Below are positions 1-5,110 of a stretch of 8,309 nt of DNA, in pieces; within the stretch, counting starts at the first letter, position 1, and every line of letters begins with the position of its first letter. The stretch comes from an uncultured Comamonadaceae bacterium (GTDB lineage: Bacteria > Pseudomonadota > Gammaproteobacteria > Burkholderiales > Burkholderiaceae), in assembly GCA_946482115.1 (NCBI GenBank), contig CAMLQP010000116.1:1-8309 (forward strand), read 5' to 3'. The notes below the pieces were generated by a model. That model was given only the letters and a program-made list of their open reading frames with translations. It was not told the origin of the DNA and searched no databases. Both the position numbers and the translations under genes were made by a program.

Positions 1-137
1 TGCACGGCTATGCCTGGCTGGCCTCGCGCCTGCAGGCGCTGCTGCGCGGCGCGCGCGCCCGCCTGGTGCAGAACCGCGTGTTCGGCGGCGTGCTGATGGC
101 CATGGGTGCGAGCCTGATGTGGGTGAAACGGGCATGA
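1..137 (+). CDS. C-terminal end of a probable LysE/RhtB-family amino-acid exporter (5' end outside window)
   Basis: Only the last 44 residues are present, read from base 3 and ending at a TGA at 135-137. The segment has an amphipathic basic stretch (LASRLQALLRGARARLV), then NRVFGGVLMAMGASLMWV and a short basic tail. This matches the usual end of LysE/RhtB transporters, where a basic cytoplasmic loop leads into a final membrane helix with an 'NR.FG....GA.L' pattern. Those proteins are inner-membrane exporters of amino acids or related metabolites. The stop codon overlaps the ATG of the next gene (ATGA), so the two are probably co-transcribed and translationally coupled. The call rests on a short fragment, so another small membrane protein family cannot be excluded. 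The substrate cannot be read from this piece. Confidence 0.6.
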   Translation, partial: HGYAWLASRLQALLRGARARLVQNRVFGGVLMAMGASLMWVKRA

Positions 138-631
138 CGGGCCAGCTCCCTGATGGCGTGGCGCGCGTGCAGGCCGAACTGCAGCGCCTGGGCCACCCCC
201 ATGCGCCGGTGATGCTGGACGATGCCGCGCGCACCGCGCAGCAGGCGGCCGATGCCCTGGGTGTGGCGCTGGGCCAGATCGCCAAGAGCATCATCTTCAA
301 GCGCAAGCCCGACGAGACGGCGGTGCTGGTTGTCACCTCGGGCGACCTGCGCGTGGACGAGAAGAAGGTGCAAGCCCTGGTCTGCGCCGAGGGCCAGAAG
401 CTGGGCCGCGCCGACGCCGATTTCGTCAAGGCCAGGACCGGGTTCTCCATCGGTGGCGTCTCGCCGCTGGCGCATGCCACGCCGCCGGTGATGCTGATCG
501 ACCGGGAGCTGTTCCGCTTTGATGACATCTGGGCCGCGGCCGGCCATCCGCATGGCGTGTTCCGCCTGCGCCCCGCCGACCTGGGGGCCTGGACGGGCGC
601 GCCGGTGGCCGACGTGGTGGTGCGATGCTGA
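134..631 (+). CDS. YbaK/EbsC-family protein (aminoacyl-tRNA deacylase / prolyl-tRNA-synthetase-associated domain)
   Basis: This 165-residue protein is about the size of a single YbaK domain. Members of the family hydrolyse wrongly charged tRNAs, typically Cys-tRNA(Pro) or Ala-tRNA(Pro), acting in trans in the cytoplasm. Visible family marks are the conserved lysine in IAKSIIFK (Lys51), the strand '[17 protein letters not shown]' (63-79), and the glycine-rich loop GGVSP (107-111) followed by '[10 protein letters not shown]'. I chose the ATG at 134, which overlaps the upstream stop as ATGA and gives a normal-length N-terminus. An in-frame GTG at 119 would add five residues from within the upstream gene. 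The 3' end overlaps the next start, so this is the middle gene of a coupled trio. The family is clear, but which mischarged tRNA it edits is not. Free-standing YbaK-like proteins of this branch are often left without a specific substrate. Confidence 0.9.
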   Translation: MTGQLPDGVARVQAELQRLGHPHAPVMLDDAARTAQQAADALGVALGQIAKSIIFKRKPDETAVLVVTSGDLRVDEKKVQALVCAEGQKLGRADADFVKARTGFSIGGVSPLAHATPPVMLIDRELFRFDDIWAAAGHPHGVFRLRPADLGAWTGAPVADVVVRC

Positions 632-846
632 CCCTGCAGCGCGCCCAGCGCCGCGCACCGCCGGGCTCGGGCGTGCCATCGCCCTGCGTGGGCATCTGCC
701 GCATGGACGCCGCCACCGGCTTTTGCCAGGGCTGCCACCGCACGCTTGACGAGATCGCGGGCTGGAGCACCGCTTGCGACGACCAGAAGCGCGCCATCTG
801 GGCGCTGGTCGAGCGCCGTCAGGCCGGCGCTGCCGCCTCGCCGTAG
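625..846 (+). CDS. DUF1289 family small four-cysteine protein
   Basis: This is a 73-residue cytoplasmic protein of unknown function. It shows the DUF1289 core: PCVGIC (Cys21, Cys25), a short loop with D28 and G32, then FCQGCHRT (Cys34, Cys37), followed by LDEIAGW. The spacing C-x3-C-x8-C-x2-C suggests a small metal-binding knuckle, probably zinc. That is inferred from the cysteines and has not been shown here. The C-terminal part (residues 39-66) looks helical and rich in Arg and Ala. The ATG overlaps the end of the YbaK-family gene by 7 bp, pointing to translational coupling. At its 3' end the last nine codons, including the stop, overlap the convergent cyclase gene on the other strand. No function can be assigned. 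In other proteobacteria the family is often found as a small accessory gene next to unrelated metabolic genes. Confidence 0.9.
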   Translation: MLTLQRAQRRAPPGSGVPSPCVGICRMDAATGFCQGCHRTLDEIAGWSTACDDQKRAIWALVERRQAGAAASP

Positions 847-2546
847 AAGGCGTGGCCGGCACGCGCCTGCTTGGCCTGGTACATGGCCTGGTCGGCGCAG
901 CGCATCAGCTCGACCAGCGTGCGCCCGTCCTGCGGACTGCGCGCGATGCCGATGCTCACCGCCACGCCCAGCGACCGCCCGTGGAAGGTGACGGGCTGTT
1001 GCACCGCGCCTTCCAGCCGCTGCGCGAGCACGGCCAGGCGTTCGTCCGGCAGCTGCCCCGCGAGCAGGATCACGAACTCGTCGCCCCCGAGCCGCGCGAC
1101 GATGTCGCCGGCCCGCATCTGGGCCTGCAGCCGTTCGGCCACCGCGCGCAGCACCGCATCGCCGGCGTCGTGGCCGTGTTCGTCGTTGATGGGCTTGAAA
1201 CGGTCGAGGTCGAGCAGCATCAGCGCATGGGGCGCGCCGTCGTCCAGCAGCCGGGCGGCGCCCTGGGCCAGTCCGGCGCGGTTGGCCAGGCCGGTCAGCG
1301 GGTCGGTGGCGGCCGCCTCGGCCAGGTTGGCGGCGCGCAGGCGCAGCTCCAGTTGCGAGGCGCGCATGCCCCGGATGCGGCTGCTCAGCGCGATGGCGAA
1401 CACCACCATTTCGCCGGCAATGCCGATCTGCAGCCCGTTGGCCAGCAGGAACGGCGCTTCGACCAGCTTCCAGTTGACCAGCACCACGCCCAGTGCCGAC
1501 AGGAACAGCAGGGCCTGCCCGCCCAGGTACCACAGGGCCGGCGTGAAACCGCGACGGGTGACGACGATGGCCGCGCCGGTGGCGAGCAGCGCGCCGGCGC
1601 TGGCGATCACCTCGTTGAAGGCCTGGGCCGCGCCGAACTGGCCCGACAGGCCCAGCAGCGCGCCCACCATGGCGAGTGCGGCGGCGGCCAGCAGCGGCCG
1701 GTCCAGCCAGGACACGGCGCGCGTGCCGAGGAAGCTGCGGGCGAACAGCGCGCCGAAGCACAGCCAGAGGCCGGGCAGCACCACGTTGCCGCGTTCCTGC
1801 CACCAGGGCCAGTCGCCCCACAGGTAGTGGGCCGCATGGCCGTTGAAGCTGGCCAGTGTCAGCAGGGCAAACGTGCACTGGCCCACGTAGAACGCGTAGG
1901 TGCGGTCGCGGAACACCACCGTGAGCACGAGGTTGTAGAGCAGCAGCGCGAACAGGATGCCGTAGCACAGGCCGTCGAACAGCCGCTTGTGCTGGCGCCA
2001 CTGGAGGTATTCGGCGGTTTCCCAGGTGGTGAGGTCCAAGTTCTGGGAGGTCTCGCTGACCAGGCGCACATAGACCGTGTAGGTCCCTGGCGCCGGCAGC
2101 CGCAGGCGGAACACGTAGCGCTCGCTGCCCAGCGGCCGGGTGGCGAAGGGCTGCGAAAGCCCGGTGTGCACGGGTTCCGCCAGTGCCCGGCCGGCGGCGT
2201 CGTACGGGCCATGGAAGCGCACGTCCTTGAGGGCGGTTGTCTGCGTGGCCAGCACCCAGTCGCCATGCGGTCCGCGCTGGTGCAGCTCCACCTTGAGCCA
2301 GCGCGGCCGCGCGTCGCTGCCGTTGCGCAGCGGGTGCGGCGCGACCGAAAAGCGGGCCGCATGGGCGGGGTCGCGCACCTCGTCCAGGCCCAGCGTGCCG
2401 GTGGTGTCCAGCTGCCACAGCAGCTGGCCGGCCTCGCTCAGCGAGACGCCCTGGCGGTGGTCTTCGAGCACGACGGGGCCGGCCAGGCCCGCAGGCAGCC
2501 CGCCGAACAGACAGCACCAGAGCAGGCAGAAGCGGATCAGCTTCAT
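819..2546 (-). CDS. Membrane-bound diguanylate cyclase: 7TMR-DISM sensor with GGDEF domain
   Basis: This 575-residue inner-membrane signalling protein is predicted to make cyclic di-GMP from two GTP. Domain order starts with a signal peptide (about 1-24: basic MKLIR, hydrophobic core, ending near GLAG). A periplasmic beta-rich 7TMR-DISMED2-type domain follows (about 28-180). Seven hydrophobic helices form the DISM_7TM bundle (about 189-392), then a short linker helix leads to the GGDEF domain (about 413-572). The domain opens with DPLTGLANR (from 415) and contains [11 protein letters not shown] and an intact GGDEF at 487-491. The inhibitory-site motif RAGD sits at 478-481, five residues upstream, so product feedback is expected. 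No EAL domain follows. The ATG at 2544-2546 best fits a signal peptide start. In-frame TTG and GTG codons upstream, as far as 2582, are possible, and no clear Shine-Dalgarno decides between them. The periplasmic ligand is unknown; related DISM domains are thought to bind carbohydrates. Confidence 0.93.
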   Translation of the reverse strand: MKLIRFCLLWCCLFGGLPAGLAGPVVLEDHRQGVSLSEAGQLLWQLDTTGTLGLDEVRDPAHAARFSVAPHPLRNGSDARPRWLKVELHQRGPHGDWVLATQTTALKDVRFHGPYDAAGRALAEPVHTGLSQPFATRPLGSERYVFRLRLPAPGTYTVYVRLVSETSQNLDLTTWETAEYLQWRQHKRLFDGLCYGILFALLLYNLVLTVVFRDRTYAFYVGQCTFALLTLASFNGHAAHYLWGDWPWWQERGNVVLPGLWLCFGALFARSFLGTRAVSWLDRPLLAAAALAMVGALLGLSGQFGAAQAFNEVIASAGALLATGAAIVVTRRGFTPALWYLGGQALLFLSALGVVLVNWKLVEAPFLLANGLQIGIAGEMVVFAIALSSRIRGMRASQLELRLRAANLAEAAATDPLTGLANRAGLAQGAARLLDDGAPHALMLLDLDRFKPINDEHGHDAGDAVLRAVAERLQAQMRAGDIVARLGGDEFVILLAGQLPDERLAVLAQRLEGAVQQPVTFHGRSLGVAVSIGIARSPQDGRTLVELMRCADQAMYQAKQARAGHAFYGEAAAPA

Positions 2547-2598
2547 GGACAATGAGACACGCACACCCGCCAATGTAACCAAGCCGGCGCACCGCCAG
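2547..2598. promoter_or_regulatory. Divergent intergenic region between the cyclase and the isomerase gene
   Basis: About 52 bp separate the chosen start codons of two divergent genes, so both promoters must lie here or inside the opposite coding region. The least GC-rich patch is CAATGTAACC at 2571-2580. Read on the reverse strand it contains TACATT, a four-of-six match to a sigma-70 -10 element, placed about 25 bp before the cyclase ATG. I could not find a matching -35 on either strand at normal spacing. No inverted repeat that would mark an operator is obvious. The assignment is therefore positional and weak. Confidence 0.3.
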
Positions 2599-3261
2599 AT
2601 GAAGACCCTGGATTTCTACTTCGACGTCATCTCGCCCTATGCCTGTCTGGCGTTCCACAAGTTGCCAGCCGCCCTGCAGGGCGTGAGCCACCGGGTGCGC
2701 CACGTGCCGGTGCTGTTCGCGGGGCTGCTCAAGCACCACGGCCAGCTCGGCCCGGCCGAGATCGCGCCCAAGCGCGACTGGACCTACCGCCAGGTGGCCT
2801 GGCTCGCGCACGAGGCCGGCGTGCGGCTGGACATGCCGGCCAGCCACCCCTTCAACCCGCTGGCCGTGCTGCGGCTGATGCTGGCCTGCTCGGCCGACGG
2901 TGGGGTGAACCGTTACGTGGCCGAACAGGCCTTCGACCACGTCTGGCACGGCGGCGGCGACCCCAACGATCCGCAGCGCCTGGCCACGCTGCAGGCCCGG
3001 CTGGCGGACCACATGGCCCAGCGCGGCGAGGCGCTGGATGCCCCCTACGGCGAAGCCGTGAAGGCACGACTGCGGGCCAACACCGAGGCCGCGATCGCGC
3101 GGGGCGTGTTCGGCGTGCCCACGGTGGCCGTGGACGACCGGCTGTTCTGGGGCCAGGATGCGCTGCCCATGCTGCGGGCCTATCTGCTGGACGACCCGTG
3201 GTTCGCCAGCGGCGCCTGGGAGCAGGCCGCCGCGGTGCCGGCTGGCACACGGCGCCCCTAG
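2599..3261 (+). CDS. 2-hydroxychromene-2-carboxylate isomerase / DsbA-fold (kappa-GST-like) family protein
   Basis: This 220-residue cytoplasmic thioredoxin-fold protein carries the family start MKTLDFYFDVISPYACLA, with the active-site serine expected at Ser12 in SPY. A helical insertion fills the middle. The closing region has GVFGVPT (169-175, with the cis-proline loop) and RLFWGQD (181-187). Characterised members (NahD type) use glutathione to isomerise 2-hydroxychromene-2-carboxylate in naphthalene breakdown. No aromatic-degradation genes are nearby, so the real substrate is open. The ATG at 2599 starts right at the domain. An in-frame ATG at 2545 would add 18 non-conserved residues, and its codon overlaps the opposite-strand start codon. 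Neither start has a good Shine-Dalgarno. There is no CxxC pair, so it is not a disulfide oxidoreductase of the classical DsbA kind. Confidence 0.86.
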   Translation: MKTLDFYFDVISPYACLAFHKLPAALQGVSHRVRHVPVLFAGLLKHHGQLGPAEIAPKRDWTYRQVAWLAHEAGVRLDMPASHPFNPLAVLRLMLACSADGGVNRYVAEQAFDHVWHGGGDPNDPQRLATLQARLADHMAQRGEALDAPYGEAVKARLRANTEAAIARGVFGVPTVAVDDRLFWGQDALPMLRAYLLDDPWFASGAWEQAAAVPAGTRRP

Positions 3262-3285
3262 GCGTTAAGCTCGGGCGGCTGGTCA

Positions 3286-3299
3286 TTGATCTGGCGCAA
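3286..3299 (+). promoter_or_regulatory. FNR/ANR-like binding site
   Basis: The sequence TTGATCTGGCGCAA matches the FNR/ANR consensus (TTGAT, four bases, ATCAA) perfectly in the left half and at three of five bases in the right half. Its centre is at 3292.5. If FNR acts in the usual class II position (-41.5), transcription would begin near 3334, about 23 bp before the universal stress protein ATG. Anr/FNR control of universal stress proteins is known in other proteobacteria such as Pseudomonas. The site itself is seen; the regulation is inferred. Confidence 0.5.
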
Positions 3300-3302
3300 G
3301 CC

Positions 3303-3323
3303 TGCCGCGCCGCGGGCGCGGCA
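3303..3323. repeat. Perfect 9-bp inverted repeat in the usp promoter region
   Basis: The left arm TGCCGCGCC (3303-3311) and right arm GGCGCGGCA (3315-3323) are exact reverse complements around a 3-base GCG centre. It lies between the FNR-like box and the candidate -10 element. No T-run follows the right arm, so a classic intrinsic terminator for the upstream gene is unlikely. It could be an operator, a weak terminator-like hairpin in read-through transcripts, or chance in a GC-rich spacer. Confidence 0.5.
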
Positions 3324-3327
3324 CACT
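3322..3327 (+). promoter_or_regulatory. Candidate -10 element of the usp promoter
   Basis: CACACT matches the sigma-70 -10 consensus at only three of six bases. It lies exactly where a -10 hexamer should fall if the FNR-like box is centred at -41.5. Poor -10 and absent -35 elements are normal for activator-dependent promoters. The call depends on the FNR box being real. Confidence 0.3.
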
Positions 3328-3344
3328 GGAACGGTCAACCCCAC

Positions 3345-3350
3345 AAGGAG
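3345..3350 (+). promoter_or_regulatory. Strong ribosome binding site of the universal stress protein gene
   Basis: AAGGAG lies 6 bases before the ATG at 3357. It is the clearest Shine-Dalgarno in the window and fixes the start of this gene. It suggests higher translation than for the neighbours, most of which have weak sites. Confidence 0.85.
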
Positions 3351-3356
3351 ATTGCC

Positions 3357-3794
3357 ATGTTCAAGAAGATCCTCGTCCCTTCCGACGGTTCCGAGCAGGC
3401 GCACCGCGCGGCCGAAACCGCGGCCGACCTGGCCAAGGTGCACGGCGCCCAGGTGGTGGGCGTCTACGTGATCGATCCCTTTCCCTACCTCGGCATCGGC
3501 GACGCCTCCGCTGTCGGCCTGCAGGCTTACCTGAGCGAGGCCAAGCAGGCGGCAGGCCAGTCGCTCGACGTACTGCGCAAGGCCTGCGAGGCGCGCGGCG
3601 TGCCCTTTGCCGGCGACACCATCGAGCGCAACGTGGTCTATGAAGGCATCATCGAAACCGCCAAGGCCGAAGGCTGCGACCTCATCGTGATGGGCTCGCA
3701 CGGGCGCAAGGGCGTGCAGGCGCTGATCCTGGGCAGCGTGGCGCAGAAGGTGCTGACGCACGCCAGTACCCCGGTGCTGATCATCAAGACCTGA
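3357..3794 (+). CDS. Universal stress protein, UspA family, ATP-binding type
   Basis: This 145-residue single-domain cytoplasmic protein is standard Usp length. It begins MFKKILVPSDGS, with the conserved Asp10 of the nucleotide-binding fold. It ends with the ATP-binding loop G113-x2-G116-x9-G126-S127 (GSHGRKG... LGS), then VAQKVLTHASTPVLIIKT. Usp proteins with this loop bind ATP and usually dimerise; they help survival under starvation, low oxygen or other stress without a single defined reaction. The start is set by the AAGGAG site. Upstream lie an FNR/ANR-like box and an inverted repeat, which suggest induction under low oxygen. A glycosyltransferase gene begins 19 bp downstream with no terminator visible between, so the two may share a transcript. 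Confidence 0.95.
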   Translation: MFKKILVPSDGSEQAHRAAETAADLAKVHGAQVVGVYVIDPFPYLGIGDASAVGLQAYLSEAKQAAGQSLDVLRKACEARGVPFAGDTIERNVVYEGIIETAKAEGCDLIVMGSHGRKGVQALILGSVAQKVLTHASTPVLIIKT

Positions 3795-3813
3795 GGGAGG
3801 GCTGCGGTCGGGC

Positions 3814-5049
3814 ATGGACATCCTGCTGGTCCACCAGAACTTTCCCGGCCAGTTCAAGCACCTGGGGCCCGCCCTGGCCCGCCTGGGCCATCGCGTCGTG
3901 GCCCTGACCCTGCGCGCCGGCGCCCGCCCCGGCCCGTGGCAGGGGGTGCAGGTGCTGCCGTACCGGGTGCCCCGGGGCAACACCCCCGGGCTGGCGCCGT
4001 GGCTGCAGGACCTCGAATCCAAGACCCTGCGCGGCGAGGCCTGCTTCGAGGCCGCGCGCCAGCTTCGGGGCCAGGGTTTCTCGCCACGCGCCATCATCGC
4101 CCACCCGGGCTGGGGCGAAAGCCTGTTCCTGCGGCAGGTCTGGCCGCAGGCGCGCCTGGGGCTTTACGCCGAATGGTTCTACCAGCCCGAGGGTTCGGAC
4201 GTGGATTTCGACCCCGAATTCCGCCCCCAGGACACCGAGCGCCTGGCCATGCGGATGCGGCTCAAGAACGTCAACCACTGGCTGCACGCCGACATCGCCG
4301 ATGCCGCGATCGCGCCCACCCGGTGGCAGGCCAGCACCTTTCCCGAGGACTACCGCCGCCGCATCACCGTGGTGCACGACGGCGTGGACACCGACGCCTT
4401 GGCGCCCGATCCGGCGGTGCGTTTCGAGCTGGATGGGCAGTTGCTGACCCGCGACGACGAGGTGGTGACCTTCGTGGCGCGCCAGCTCGAACCCTACCGG
4501 GGCTACCACGTGTTCCTGCGCGCGCTGCCCGAACTGCTGCGCCGCCGGCCCCGCGCCCGGGTGCTGATCGTGGGCGGCGACGGCACGGCCTACGGCGCGC
4601 CGCCGCCCGAGGGCCAGACCTGGAAGCAGCACTTCATCGACGAGGTGCGCCCCCGCATACCCGATGCCGACTGGTCGCGCGTGGCCTTCCTCGGCGCCTT
4701 GCCCTACGACCGCTTTCTGGACCTGCTGCGCCTGTCCAGCGTGCACATCTACCTGACTTACCCCTTCGTGCTGAGCTGGAGCCTGCTGGAGGCCATGGCC
4801 GTGGGGGCCTGCGTGGTGGGCAGCGACACGCCGCCCGTGCGCGAGGCGATCACCAGTGGCGAGAACGGCGAGCTGGTGGATTTCTTCGACACCGCTGCCC
4901 TGGTGGACCGGGTGGCCGGCCTGCTGGACGACCCGGCCCGGCGCGCGCGCCTGGGCGCGGCCGCGCGCGAACACGTGCGCGCCCGCTACGACCTGCAGCG
5001 GGTGTGCCTGCCGTGCCAGATCGAATGGGTGCAGGGGCTGCTCGGATAG
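3814..5049 (+). CDS. Family 4-type (GT-B) glycosyltransferase
   Basis: This 411-residue cytoplasmic or membrane-peripheral enzyme is predicted to transfer a sugar from a nucleotide-sugar donor to an unknown acceptor. The N-terminal Rossmann-like domain starts MDILLVHQNFPGQFKHLGPAL, with GHRVVALT and later WGESLFLRQVWP. The C-terminal donor domain has FVARQLEPYRGYHVFLRALP, a VLIVGGDG strand, and the loop YPFVLSWSLLEAMAVGACVVGSDTPPVREA. The second Glu of the family EX7E motif is Glu326, but the first position is Phe318. No signal peptide or membrane helix is visible. A GGGAGG sequence lies 13 bp before the ATG, a little far for an ideal ribosome site. No polysaccharide gene cluster surrounds it, so its product cannot be named. 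It may be co-transcribed with the usp gene. Confidence 0.9.
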   Translation: MDILLVHQNFPGQFKHLGPALARLGHRVVALTLRAGARPGPWQGVQVLPYRVPRGNTPGLAPWLQDLESKTLRGEACFEAARQLRGQGFSPRAIIAHPGWGESLFLRQVWPQARLGLYAEWFYQPEGSDVDFDPEFRPQDTERLAMRMRLKNVNHWLHADIADAAIAPTRWQASTFPEDYRRRITVVHDGVDTDALAPDPAVRFELDGQLLTRDDEVVTFVARQLEPYRGYHVFLRALPELLRRRPRARVLIVGGDGTAYGAPPPEGQTWKQHFIDEVRPRIPDADWSRVAFLGALPYDRFLDLLRLSSVHIYLTYPFVLSWSLLEAMAVGACVVGSDTPPVREAITSGENGELVDFFDTAALVDRVAGLLDDPARRARLGAAAREHVRARYDLQRVCLPCQIEWVQGLLG

Positions 5050-5080
5050 CCCCTGGCCGCGCTGTGTCATTCAGGCTTCC

Positions 5081-5086
5081 TAGAAT
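5081..5086 (+). promoter_or_regulatory. Candidate -10 element of the uvrA promoter
   Basis: TAGAAT matches the sigma-70 -10 consensus at five of six bases and lies in the 61-bp gap after the glycosyltransferase stop. Initiation about 7 bp downstream would give a leader of roughly 18 bases, with a weak Shine-Dalgarno (AGGG, 5100-5103) before the ATG at 5111. The -35 region is poor. I see no LexA-type CTGT-N8-ACAG box. Confidence 0.4.
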
Positions 5087-5110
5087 GTTTGCCTCTTCCA
5101 GGGCAAATGC

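Noticed and set aside
774..2555. A 593-codon forward open frame opposite the diguanylate cyclase
   Set aside because: The cyclase on the reverse strand has clear domains and an intact GGDEF. The forward product is a Gln/His/Arg/Ala-rich shadow without any motif.
2551..2580. A forward sigma-70 promoter using TGGACA (2546-2551) and TGTAAC (2574-2579)
   Set aside because: Each hexamer is a fair match, but the 22-bp spacing is too long for a normal promoter.
3965..3990. Inverted CCCGGGG-like repeats within the glycosyltransferase gene
   Set aside because: They lie in coding sequence, are short, and are common by chance at this base composition.
3784..5070. A 428-codon reverse open frame opposite the glycosyltransferase
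   Set aside because: Same shadow pattern. The forward frame carries the family-typical start and the donor-site loop.
5050..5080. Possible intrinsic terminator after the glycosyltransferase
   Set aside because: No stable stem followed by a T-run was found.
5050..5110. Possible SOS (LexA) box upstream of uvrA
   Set aside because: A CTGT occurs at 5062-5065, but no ACAG follows at the required spacing. Nothing supports SOS control from this sequence.
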